A program made the translations under genes and the position numbers. This document shows positions 50,915 through 58,837 of a stretch of DNA of 64,000 bases, piece by piece; the stretch's first letter is position 1, and the number at the start of each line of letters is the position of its first letter. The stretch spans positions 1-64,000 of the forward strand of contig NZ_JAFKOJ010000008.1 in assembly GCF_017303275.1 (NCBI RefSeq), written 5' to 3'. The notes under the pieces were generated by a model. The model did no database searches. It had not been told where the DNA came from and saw only the letters and a list, made by a program, of their open reading frames with translations. Source of the DNA: Bacillus sp. NTK034 (GTDB taxonomy: Bacteria; Bacillota; Bacilli; Bacillales; Cytobacillaceae).

Positions 50915-52642
50915 ATGGACAGGAATAATCAGTTGCCGAAAAAGAGAGAGATTGCTCCTGATTCCAGTGATGCAACGATTCTTGTTAATAAATTTGGGAT
51001 CATCTCCTATGCGAACGAGCAGGCACAAGAGCAATTTGGATATAGGGTAAATGAGCTGCAGGGGAAGAGCCTAAAGGAACTGCTTCCTGAGATCACTCTG
51101 CATGAAACTGAAGAGGGCAAAGTGGTTCACCAATATGGCCAGCATCGTAATGGTCAGGTATTTTCAATCTTTTATAGAATCAATTCTTTCAAGCAGGGAG
51201 AAGAAACCTATTATTTAATCGTCTTTCATTCAGTCAAAGACCGTTCCCGATTAAAAAAGCAGCAATCATATCCATTAAAGGAATTGGTTGACCTGCAATT
51301 TGCCCTGGATGAATCAACAATTGTGGCCTTTACAGACAAAAAAGGAAAAATTACGTATGTGAATGAAAAGTTCTGTGAGGTGTCGAAATATTCTGCGGAT
51401 GAGCTGGTTGGTAAAGACCATAGAATTATCAACTCATCCTACCATTCCAAAAATTTTATGGAGAACCTTTGGGAAACCATTTCGAGCGGGGAAGTCTGGC
51501 ACGGTGAAATTAAAAACAAAGCTAAAGACGGAACTTATTATTGGGTGGATACCACGATCGTTCCCTTCATTGATGACAAAGGAAAGCCATATAAATACCT
51601 GGCGATCCGGAAGGAAATTACTGAATATAAGCGTGTTGTGGAGGAACTGAAAAATTCCGTAAACGAGCTGATTGATTTAAAGTTTGCCCTGGATGCTTCA
51701 TCCATTGTGGCGATTACAGATCAGAAAGGTACCATTACGTATGTGAATGATCAATTCTGCAGCATCTCAAAATATTCACGGGAAGAATTGCTTGGACAGG
51801 ATCATAGAATTATCAACTCAGGTTTCCACACCAAAGAATTTTTTAGAGATTTATGGAAGACGATTTCTTCCGGGAAGGTATGGAAAGGAGAGATCAAGAA
51901 CAGAGCTAAGGATGGCACACATTATTGGGTGGATACCACAATCGTCCCTTTCCTTAATGAAAAAGGGAAGCCCTATCAGCATCTTGCTATTCGCCATGAA
52001 GTCACGCAAAGAAAAAATGCAGAAGAAGAGCTGCAAAAAATGATGACCAGGATCATTGATGTTCAAGAAGATGAACGGAAAAGACTGTCCCGGGAGCTTC
52101 ATGACGGAATAGGGCAGAATTTGTACAGCCATCTGATTACCATTAATAGGCTTCAGGCTGAAATAAGCCACCCGCTGCTTGATCAAATGCAGGATGAGGC
52201 TGCTGAAATCATTGAGGAACTGAGAGACCTTTCATGGGAGCTGCGTCCTTCTGTGCTTGATGATCTTGGTCTGATTCCAGCGATTCGATCCTACCTGGTC
52301 CGGTTCTCAGAACATCACAATATCAACGTCCATTTTGATTGCTACTTGGCTTCCCGTCTTAGTTCAAATAAAGAAATCACCATTTACAGGATCATTCAGG
52401 AAGCTCTGACAAACATAAGGAAATATGCTGAAACAGATGAAGCAGCAGTCACTATCAGGCAGATGGAAGATGAAATCCGTATAGTCATTGAAGATAAAGG
52501 AATAGGGTTCAATGTTAATGAAGTCTCCAGAGGAGTCGGTCTTTTCAGTATGGAGGAACGCGCAAAAGCTGCGGGAGGTTCCCTAAATGTTTATTCAGCA
52601 GAAACTAAAGGGACAAGAATTGTACTCGAAATTCCGCTATAA
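50915..52642 (+). CDS. triple-PAS HisKA_3 sensor kinase (NreB-like position)
   Basis: A 575-residue soluble kinase. One PAS domain (about 15-105) is followed by two near-duplicate PAS-PAC units (about 128-240 and 255-365). Both units have DHRIINS, GEIKN(K/R)AKDGT and YYWVDTTIVPF or its HYW variant. The kinase has RLSRELHDGIGQNLYSHL, an N-box in QEALTNIRKYA and DKGIGFN. The Cys tetrad of the NreB oxygen sensor is absent; each duplicate PAS has only one Cys near its start. Its ligand is therefore uncertain. A terminator follows. Confidence 0.88.
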   Translation: MDRNNQLPKKREIAPDSSDATILVNKFGIISYANEQAQEQFGYRVNELQGKSLKELLPEITLHETEEGKVVHQYGQHRNGQVFSIFYRINSFKQGEETYYLIVFHSVKDRSRLKKQQSYPLKELVDLQFALDESTIVAFTDKKGKITYVNEKFCEVSKYSADELVGKDHRIINSSYHSKNFMENLWETISSGEVWHGEIKNKAKDGTYYWVDTTIVPFIDDKGKPYKYLAIRKEITEYKRVVEELKNSVNELIDLKFALDASSIVAITDQKGTITYVNDQFCSISKYSREELLGQDHRIINSGFHTKEFFRDLWKTISSGKVWKGEIKNRAKDGTHYWVDTTIVPFLNEKGKPYQHLAIRHEVTQRKNAEEELQKMMTRIIDVQEDERKRLSRELHDGIGQNLYSHLITINRLQAEISHPLLDQMQDEAAEIIEELRDLSWELRPSVLDDLGLIPAIRSYLVRFSEHHNINVHFDCYLASRLSSNKEITIYRIIQEALTNIRKYAETDEAAVTIRQMEDEIRIVIEDKGIGFNVNEVSRGVGLFSMEERAKAAGGSLNVYSAETKGTRIVLEIPL

Positions 52643-52645
52643 AAA

Positions 52646-52673
52646 AAAGCTGCCTAATCCAGGCAGCTTTTCT
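52646..52673. terminator. terminator after the sensor kinase
   Basis: AAGCTGCCT and AGGCAGCTT pair around AATCC. The run of A before and T after serve this gene and the converging chrA. Confidence 0.9.
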
Positions 52674-52686
52674 AAAAAATGCGATT

Positions 52687-53877
52687 TTAAAATATTGATC
52701 CTAATATCGTTCCGCCGATGGCACCTGTTACAACTATAATCCAGGGCGGCAGCTTCCAATAAACAAGCATGCTGAATAGGACTGCTGCAAAGGCAAAATC
52801 AGCCGGCTCCAGGATGCTGCTGGTCCAAATTGGATGATAAAAGGCAGCGATTAAAATGCCGACAACTGCAGCATTTACACCCATTAATGCACCCTTTATG
52901 TTAGGGTTGCGGCGAAGTGTTTCCCAAAATGGGAGGGTGCCTAGTATCAGCAAAAACGCGGGCAGGAAGATTGCTGCCGTTGCAAGCAAGCCGCCTTGCC
53001 AGCCATTCATCACTGCACCTAGATAGGCAGCAAAAGTAAACAATGGCCCTGGCACTGCCTGAGCTGCACCATAGCCAGCCAGAAAAGCTTCCTCACTAAG
53101 CCAGCCTGTTGGGACAAATTCACGTTCCAGTAAAGGAAGGACAACATGGCCGCCCCCGAAAACCAGAGATCCTGAGCGATAAAAGCTGTCAAAAAGGGCA
53201 ACCCAATCCAATGCAGTCAGCTCCCTTAAAATGGGAAGCACTATTAAAAGGGCGAAAAACATCACTAAACAGCCAATGGCAAAACCTTTTGAAATGGGAA
53301 AATCCATCCTTGCTTCTTCGTTATCTGCATGCTTCTTATAGATTAAAAATCCAATAAAACCAGAGATAAGGATGACCGCAACCTGTGTAATGGCTGTCTG
53401 CCATAATAGTGTGGCGATGATCGCGAACAGTGCCAGCGTTTTTCGCGGCAGGTCAGGTACAAGCTTTTGGGCCATTCCCAATACCGCGTGAGCCACTACA
53501 GCGACTGCGACAATTTTGAGTCCATGGATCCAGCCGGCTTCCGCCGGATTAATGCCTTGAAGAAGAATGGCAAAAATAATCAGGGCAATAACAGATGGCA
53601 ATGTGAAACCAAGGAAAGCCATAATGCCGCCGGCTACTCCAGCCCTCATGACACCAATGCCAATGCCAACCTGGCTGCTCGCAGGTCCGGGCAGGAACTG
53701 ACAAAGTGCAACTAAATCTGCGTAGCTTTTCTCATCCATCCATTTTCTTCTGCGGACATACTCATCGTGAAAATAGCCTAGATGAGCTACAGGTCCCCCG
53801 AATGAGGTTAGTCCAAGCCTTGTTGAAACCATTAATATCTCCAGTAACGATTTTAAGCCAGTTCTGTTTTTGTTCAT
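52687..53877 (-). CDS. chrA: chromate transporter ChrA
   Basis: A 396-residue bidomain CHR transporter. Both halves carry the family pattern: LGLTSFGGPVAHLGYFHDEY with LCQFLPGPASSQVGIGIG in the N-half, and SGSLVFGGGHVVLPLLEREF with GYGAAQAVPGPLFTFAAYLG in the C-half. It exports chromate, giving resistance. The start is the ATG at 53877 with AAAGGAG upstream. It lies 11 nt after the PadR gene, forming a two-gene operon. Confidence 0.94.
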   Translation of the reverse strand: MNKNRTGLKSLLEILMVSTRLGLTSFGGPVAHLGYFHDEYVRRRKWMDEKSYADLVALCQFLPGPASSQVGIGIGVMRAGVAGGIMAFLGFTLPSVIALIIFAILLQGINPAEAGWIHGLKIVAVAVVAHAVLGMAQKLVPDLPRKTLALFAIIATLLWQTAITQVAVILISGFIGFLIYKKHADNEEARMDFPISKGFAIGCLVMFFALLIVLPILRELTALDWVALFDSFYRSGSLVFGGGHVVLPLLEREFVPTGWLSEEAFLAGYGAAQAVPGPLFTFAAYLGAVMNGWQGGLLATAAIFLPAFLLILGTLPFWETLRRNPNIKGALMGVNAAVVGILIAAFYHPIWTSSILEPADFAFAAVLFSMLVYWKLPPWIIVVTGAIGGTILGSIF

Positions 53878-53888
53878 ATGCATCTCCT

Positions 53889-54197
53889 TTAATCTTTAAT
53901 CTCTTTAAAAAGCTCATAAGCTTTTTTTCTGGCTTCCTCCAGGACCGTAATTCCTTTTTCTGTTGCAGTGTAATATTTTCGGATTCGGCCATCTACATTT
54001 TTCTTCTCCTGATGGAGCAGCCCGTCTGACTCCATTGAATGCAGGATAGGATACAATGTTCCGGAACTGATGCTATATCCATGCTCTTTCAGCTCTTCCA
54101 CCATCCAAGCGCCGAATACAGGGTGCTCCTTTGCATGGTGAAGAATATGGATTTGAATAAACCCCAGGAACAGCTTGCGCAATATTTTATCTTCCAA
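53889..54197 (-). CDS. PadR family transcriptional regulator
   Basis: A 102-residue winged-helix regulator with VFGAWMVEELKEHGYSISSG and TLYPILHSMESDGLL (recognition helix), followed by a wing GRIRKYYTATEKG. The start is a TTG at 54197 with GGGAGG 8 nt upstream; a longer frame exists but lacks a site. It is cotranscribed with chrA, so it probably controls chromate export. A TCGA-rich palindrome lies just upstream. Confidence 0.9.
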   Translation of the reverse strand: MEDKILRKLFLGFIQIHILHHAKEHPVFGAWMVEELKEHGYSISSGTLYPILHSMESDGLLHQEKKNVDGRIRKYYTATEKGITVLEEARKKAYELFKEIKD

Positions 54198-54218
54198 GCA
54201 AATGCCTCCCTTATTAAT

Positions 54219-54246
54219 TTCGAAAATCGATATCGGAATTCGATAA
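54219..54246 (-). promoter_or_regulatory. candidate operator of padR-chrA
   Basis: ATCGATATCGGAATTCGAT gives ATCGA and TCGAT half-sites nine bases apart, with a further TTTCGAAAA overlapping on the left. It lies 20 nt upstream of the PadR gene, a suitable place for autoregulation. Confidence 0.5.
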
Positions 54247-54347
54247 TTGGATGATACCAAAATAAACATGATAAGAAAAGGGGGAATTATTAATTTACAA
54301 AACTTTAACATTGACATAAAAAAGAACGCTCTTCCAAGCGTTCCATA

Positions 54348-54485
54348 TTAACTATTCTGTTCATTTCTTAAAATTTCATAAGCATGATCACCGGCTGCTG
54401 CCGTTAAACTTTCCCACAGCTGATCGCGCAGTAAATCGAGTTCAATAATTCTTCTTGCCAAATCTATTGTATTTTTTGTTTCCAT
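54348..54485 (-). CDS. small conserved-looking protein downstream of fbpA
   Basis: A 45-residue helical protein beginning METKNTIDLARRIIELDLLR and containing LWESLTAAAGDHAYEIL. Only a GGGGG-type weak site precedes the ATG at 54485. It follows fbpA by 13 nt, so the two form a small operon. Function unknown. Confidence 0.62.
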   Translation of the reverse strand: METKNTIDLARRIIELDLLRDQLWESLTAAAGDHAYEILRNEQNS

Positions 54486-54498
54486 AAAGGCCCCCTGG

Positions 54499-54663
54499 TT
54501 AATAACGGCTTCGATTGCTGTGTTTTTTAAATATAACCTCAAGTTCTGTTAGGGTCAGCTTTTGCAGAGCCGGTTCAGAATGCTGATATTCGCTTCCTGA
54601 TTTGACCAGCAGATCGATTAGATATTGCCGTTTTTTTTCAATGGCTTTCCGTAAATATTGCAT
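54499..54663 (-). CDS. fbpA: Fur-regulated basic protein FbpA
   Basis: A 54-residue basic protein with the Fbp pattern LRKAIEKKRQYLIDLLVKSG followed by LQKLTLTELEVIFKKH. In B. subtilis FbpA is part of the Fur iron-sparing response working with the small RNA FsrA. AGGAGATAG precedes the ATG. I could not find a clear Fur box by eye in the 70 nt upstream. Confidence 0.8.
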   Translation of the reverse strand: MQYLRKAIEKKRQYLIDLLVKSGSEYQHSEPALQKLTLTELEVIFKKHSNRSRY

Positions 54664-54732
54664 TTTCTATCTCCTCTTTTCTTTAATGTTTTTGTTTATT
54701 CTAAAAGAAATTCAGCTCTTATTCAGTTATTA

Positions 54733-54749
54733 TGTTAAGTTTTCTTACA
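54733..54749 (+). promoter_or_regulatory. TnrA box 1 upstream of tnrA
   Basis: TGTTAAGTTTTCTTACA fits the TnrA/GlnR consensus TGTNA-N7-TNACA exactly. Confidence 0.85.
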
Positions 54750-54764
54750 TTGTTTTTGCTGCTT

Positions 54765-54781
54765 TGTAAGATTTTCTGACA
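54765..54781 (+). promoter_or_regulatory. TnrA box 2 upstream of tnrA
   Basis: TGTAAGATTTTCTGACA is a second exact match to the TnrA/GlnR consensus. Its centre lies about 49 bp before the start predicted from TATAAT at 54810-54815, which is the position seen in TnrA-activated promoters. No good -35 is present, as expected for an activated promoter. Confidence 0.88.
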
Positions 54782-54846
54782 GGAATAATGAAAAAATTTG
54801 AAAGATTAGTATAATGAAAGAAATTGGTTAGATTGAGGTGACATGA

Positions 54847-55170
54847 TTGGAAAGAGAAACATCCTATAAAACCAGAAAAGTCATTTCGATTGGGACGGTC
54901 AGCGAACTGACAGGACTTAGCGAACGCCAGATTCGATACTACGAAGAGAGGAAATTGATTTTCCCTGAAAGATCAGAACGCGGGAGCAGGAAATATTCTT
55001 TTCTCGATGTAGAGACTCTCATCGACATAGCCAACAAAAGGGAGGAGGGAGTCCGAACGGAGGAAATCCGCTCGGAATTAAAAAGGAAAAAGAAAAAAGA
55101 CGATCAGGCATCACGTTCAAAAATGATTCAGGGTCAGCTAAATGCTCAGTTTGGAATACGGAAGAAATAA
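54847..55170 (+). CDS. tnrA: nitrogen regulator TnrA (MerR family)
   Basis: A 107-residue MerR-type regulator. [20 protein letters not shown] followed by [20 protein letters not shown] is the TnrA/GlnR winged helix. The C-terminal [16 protein letters not shown] is the TnrA-specific tail that binds feedback-inhibited glutamine synthetase; GlnR differs here. The TTG start has GAGGTGAC upstream. Two exact TnrA boxes predict autoactivation under nitrogen limitation. A terminator follows. Confidence 0.95.
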   Translation: MERETSYKTRKVISIGTVSELTGLSERQIRYYEERKLIFPERSERGSRKYSFLDVETLIDIANKREEGVRTEEIRSELKRKKKKDDQASRSKMIQGQLNAQFGIRKK

Positions 55171-55175
55171 TGGGA

Positions 55176-55210
55176 AAGTGATTATTCTGTAAGGGATAAT
55201 CGCTTTTTTT
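55176..55210 (+). terminator. terminator after tnrA
   Basis: AGTGATTAT and GATAATCGCT pair around a TCTGTAAGG loop, followed by a T-run. Confidence 0.85.
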
Positions 55211-55373
55211 ATTCAATTTCTATACTGCCTTATAAAATAATGCAGACTAGGTTTACGAAACATTTTTATATAAATTTTAGACAAAAGGTCTTTCATTCGT
55301 TTATCATTTCCGTTAAGATGTAACCCTATATAAGAGGGTTTTTAAATTTTTGATTAATAAAGCAGGTGAAAGA

Positions 55374-56126
55374 ATGGGGAAAGAATTCCCTCCAACAATA
55401 GAAGTAATTGAGATATGTTTGCTTGCGGGGAAAATCATGCTTCAGGGCGGTGCAGAAACGTATCGGGTAGAGGACACAATGACCAGGATTGCAGCCTCCC
55501 TGGGTATTCCGCATTCACATAGCTATGTGACGCCAACTGGAATTATATTTTCAACGGATGGAACTGAACCGGCAAAGCTGATTCGGATTTCAGAACGGTC
55601 AACGGATTTGTACAAAGTGACATTAGTGAACGGAGTTTCACGCAAGATCAGCAGCGGTGAACTGGATGGACAGGAAGCCCTGGCAAGGCTGAAGGAAATT
55701 GAAAGTGCCGACTATACTTTCCCTGTTTATCAGCAGATTCTTGCAGCCTCCATTGCAAGCGGCTGCTTTTTAATTATGTTCCTTGGAAGCTGGACAGATT
55801 TTATTCCAGCCATGATTGCAGGCGGGCTGGGGTTTGTTTCTTTTATATACGTACATAGGGTGGTCCACATAAAATTTTTCTCTGAATTTATTGCTTCATT
55901 ATTAATTGGCCTTATCGCCTATTTCTTTGTGTACACGGGAGCGGGAACAGAACTTGATAAGATTATCATTGGTTCAGTAATGCCGCTCGTTCCGGGCCTG
56001 CTGATAACAAATGCAGTAAGGGACTTAATGGCCGGGCACCTTGTTTCTGGTCTGTCAAAAGGGGCTGAAGCCTTTTTGACGGCATTTGCCATTGGAGCTG
56101 GGATTGCTCTTGTATTCACTTTCTAA
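55374..56126 (+). CDS. ThrE-type threonine/serine exporter, large subunit
   Basis: A 250-residue DUF1212/ThrE protein. A soluble N-domain holds GGAETYRVEDTMTRIAASLG and VTPTGI. Five membrane spans follow, with PLVPGLLITNAVRDLMAGHL. The start is the ATG at 55374, which has GCAGGTG upstream. A small ACCCT / AGGGT hairpin with T-run at 55322-55350 precedes it. Together with the next gene it forms a split exporter. Confidence 0.88.
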   Translation: MGKEFPPTIEVIEICLLAGKIMLQGGAETYRVEDTMTRIAASLGIPHSHSYVTPTGIIFSTDGTEPAKLIRISERSTDLYKVTLVNGVSRKISSGELDGQEALARLKEIESADYTFPVYQQILAASIASGCFLIMFLGSWTDFIPAMIAGGLGFVSFIYVHRVVHIKFFSEFIASLLIGLIAYFFVYTGAGTELDKIIIGSVMPLVPGLLITNAVRDLMAGHLVSGLSKGAEAFLTAFAIGAGIALVFTF

Positions 56127-56150
56127 ATGCATGAGCGGAGGAATATGCGT

Positions 56151-56594
56151 ATGTTTATGTTGACACATATGATGACAAGCTTTATTGCTTCAGCAGGGTT
56201 CGGAGTGCTTTTCAATGCCCCGAAAAAATCGCTGCTGAAATGCGGGTTTGTCGGGATGGTTGGCTGGTTTGTTTATATTTTGCTTGTCAATTGGCAGTAC
56301 GATGCTGTCATTTCGTCACTAATCGCAGCTTTTACCATTGCTGTAATCAGCCAGATTTTTGCCAAAATGTATAAAACACCTATCATTATTTTCAGTGTTG
56401 CCGGCATCATTCCACTGGTCCCAGGAGGGATTGCTTATGATGCAATGCGGAATTTTGTTGAAAATGATTATAATACGGCAATTCAGCTGGCCGCGAAGGC
56501 GTTCATGATATCCGGGGCAATCGCAGTCGGGCTTGTCATTTCAGAGGTAATCAATCAAATGATCCGCAAAGTTCAGTTTAAATCAAGAATCTAA
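56151..56594 (+). CDS. ThrE-type exporter, small subunit (DUF3815)
   Basis: A 147-residue membrane protein of four to five helices with ASAGFGVLFNAPKKSLLKCG and IPLVPGGIAYDAMRNFVEND. This is the second half of the split ThrE transporter. The frame is open from 56127, but GGAGG at 56138 places the start at ATG 56151, with 56145 as an alternative. Confidence 0.88.
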   Translation: MFMLTHMMTSFIASAGFGVLFNAPKKSLLKCGFVGMVGWFVYILLVNWQYDAVISSLIAAFTIAVISQIFAKMYKTPIIIFSVAGIIPLVPGGIAYDAMRNFVENDYNTAIQLAAKAFMISGAIAVGLVISEVINQMIRKVQFKSRI

Positions 56595-56765
56595 ATTGCA
56601 GGGAAGAATTATTACATCAGCCTTGTTTAGGAATTAAGCCGTAATATCTCCTCTAAATTATCAGACTCGTTCCAGAAATAAATAGGGACGGGTTTTTCTT
56701 GTAATAAATTCCTGGTGAATTTATAATCCTATTATGTTTGATTTTTTCAGAAAAAGGAGAATATG

Positions 56766-58481
56766 ATGATCCGACGGTTTTTTAGCTACTATAAGCCACA
56801 TAAGCGCCTATTCATTCTTGATTTTAGTTCGGCGGTATTCGTGGCAATTCTTGAATTGGGCTTTCCGCTTGCGGTTCAGTGGTTTATCGACAGCCTGCTT
56901 CCAAGCGGGAATTGGTCCATGATTGTATCCGTAAGTGCCGGCCTGCTTGCTCTTTATTTGACCAGCACACTACTGCAGTTTGTTGTTAACTATTGGGGAC
57001 ACAAGCTGGGCATCAACATCGAAACAGATATGCGGCAGCAGCTTTTTCAGCACGTTCAAAGGCAGTCTTTCCGCTTCTTCGATAATACCAAAACAGGGCA
57101 CATTATGAGCCGGGTGACAAATGATCTTATGGATATCGGAGAGCTCGCCCATCACGGCCCGGAGGATTTGTTTATTGCGGTCATGACGTTTGTGGGTGCA
57201 TTCTGGATCATGCTGACGATCAATGTAAAGCTCGCCCTTGTAACGATATTTGTTCTCCCGTTTCTTGTATGGCTGATTACATTCTGCAATATTAAAATGA
57301 ACAAAGCATGGAAAAGGATGTACGGTGAAATTGCCGATGTGAACGCCCAGGTTGAGGATAGTGTATCTGGAGTACGTGTAGTTCAGTCTTTTACAAATGA
57401 AGCCTATGAGATTAAAAGATTTAGAGAAAACAATGGCAGATTCCGTCTTGCCAAGCTTGCAGCATATAAGATTATGAGCTTCAGTGCTTCCGGAGTCTAT
57501 ATGTTGACCAGATTAGTTACGCTGATTGTTCTTGTATACGGCTCCTGGCTGAGCTTCAATGGGCAGCTATCATATGGAGAATTGGTCGGATTTGTGCTCT
57601 ATGTGAATGTACTCTTAAAACCGATTGATAAAATTAGCGCCCTTATGGAACTGTACCCAAAAGGAATGGCTGGTTTCAAACGCTTTTTGGAAATCATTGA
57701 TACTGAGCCGGAGATAGAGGATGCAAAAGATGCCATTGAGGTTGAATCCTTAAGGGGTGATATCCGCTTTCAAGATGTAGCATTTAGTTATGACAAGCAT
57801 AAATCTGTGCTTGAGGGGATTCACCTTCAAATAAAAGCAGGTGAAACAGTTGCTTTTGTTGGACCTTCAGGTGCCGGAAAGACAACGATTTGCTCTTTGA
57901 TTCCACGCTTTTATGATGTAAATAGCGGAAGCATTAAGATCGATGGCATGGATATCAAGGATATGACGAAAAAATCACTGAGATCGCAAATCGGCATTGT
58001 CCAGCAGGATGTTTTCCTGTTTACCGGTACCCTGAAAGAAAATATAGCTTACGGAATGCTTGGGGCAACAGATGAGCAAATTGCTGAAGCTGCTAAAAAA
58101 GCTCACCTGCAGGATTTCATTGCATCTCTTCCGGATGGCTGCGAAACACAAATTGGGGAACGGGGATTAAAGCTGTCCGGTGGACAAAAACAGCGAATTG
58201 CCATTGCGAGAATGTTCCTGAAAAATCCGCCAATTCTGATTCTGGATGAAGCAACTTCGGCATTGGATACAGAAACCGAACAGATTATTCAAACGGCGTT
58301 GAATGAGCTTGCCGTAAACCGCACCACACTTGTGATTGCTCACAGGCTCGCAACCATTCGCAATGCAGACAGGGTGGTGGTTGTCACAGAAGACGGCATT
58401 GCCGAAGAAGGTACACATGATGAGTTAATAGAACAGGGCGGGATCTTCGCAGGTCTCCATAATGTGCAATTCCAAAGATAA
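56766..58481 (+). CDS. ABC exporter, fused permease and ATPase
   Basis: A 571-residue half-transporter of the MsbA/BmrA/YfiB-YfiC class. Residues ~1-310 have six membrane spans. The ATPase (about 335-570) has Walker A GPSGAGKTT, a Q-loop in IVQQDVFLF, signature LSGGQKQRIAIARM, Walker B LILDEATSALD and switch His in VIAHRLATIR. AAAGGAGA lies before two adjacent ATGs (56763 and 56766). Likely homodimeric; the substrate is unknown (lipid or drug). Confidence 0.92.
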   Translation: MIRRFFSYYKPHKRLFILDFSSAVFVAILELGFPLAVQWFIDSLLPSGNWSMIVSVSAGLLALYLTSTLLQFVVNYWGHKLGINIETDMRQQLFQHVQRQSFRFFDNTKTGHIMSRVTNDLMDIGELAHHGPEDLFIAVMTFVGAFWIMLTINVKLALVTIFVLPFLVWLITFCNIKMNKAWKRMYGEIADVNAQVEDSVSGVRVVQSFTNEAYEIKRFRENNGRFRLAKLAAYKIMSFSASGVYMLTRLVTLIVLVYGSWLSFNGQLSYGELVGFVLYVNVLLKPIDKISALMELYPKGMAGFKRFLEIIDTEPEIEDAKDAIEVESLRGDIRFQDVAFSYDKHKSVLEGIHLQIKAGETVAFVGPSGAGKTTICSLIPRFYDVNSGSIKIDGMDIKDMTKKSLRSQIGIVQQDVFLFTGTLKENIAYGMLGATDEQIAEAAKKAHLQDFIASLPDGCETQIGERGLKLSGGQKQRIAIARMFLKNPPILILDEATSALDTETEQIIQTALNELAVNRTTLVIAHRLATIRNADRVVVVTEDGIAEEGTHDELIEQGGIFAGLHNVQFQR

Positions 58482-58514
58482 AGCAGAATCCGTAATGGAT
58501 TCTGCTTTTTTGTC
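58482..58514 (+). terminator. terminator after the ABC exporter
   Basis: AAGCAGAATCC and GGATTCTGCTT pair around GTAAT and end in TTTTTT. Confidence 0.93.
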
Positions 58515-58529
58515 TAAATGGTGACCTCT

Positions 58530-58700
58530 GCAAAATACTGTTTCATCAAACAAACCTGGAAAAGATATTAGAAACTGGCAAACAAGCATTCATTTTTACA
58601 AACAATGCCGGGAAATCTGCAAACAATTCATGAGAGCCAATAAATAAAAGCATAATTTTCAGAACAGTCAAAAAGAACTATCGATTTAGTCAAAAATATG
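58530..58700. repeat. weak ~21-bp periodic array, core CAAACAA
   Basis: CAAACAA-type cores occur at 58579, 58599 and 58620, with degenerate TAAATAA at 58641 and CAAAAA-type cores at 58669 and 58691. Earlier purine-rich cores sit at 58531, 58551 and 58571. Steps are 20-22 bp. It is much less regular than the arrays at 0.7 and 31.5 kb but fills a similar gene-free gap (58515-58837). Confidence 0.5.
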
Positions 58701-58730
58701 GAAGTTTTTAACTAGAACAGGACTTATGTG

Positions 58731-58746
58731 GTATAGACAACTATAC
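58731..58746 (+). promoter_or_regulatory. GTATAG-N4-CTATAC palindrome before amiE
   Basis: GTATAGACAACTATAC is a perfect 6-bp inverted repeat with a 4-bp centre, preceded by TG, giving TGGTATAGAC. This recalls GntR/NagR-type operators, fitting an amino-sugar operon. The regulator is not in the window. Confidence 0.5.
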
Positions 58747-58837
58747 TCTATCTCTATTAATCTTACAGTATGTAAACCCTTTCAAACATAAAGGAGGTTA
58801 TTGGCTGATGAAAGTTCATAAAATTAAAGGAGGCAGT

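Noticed and set aside
50915-52642. Calling this kinase NreB
   Set aside because: The four-Cys Fe-S motif of NreB is absent and three PAS domains replace its single one, so only the position is NreB-like.
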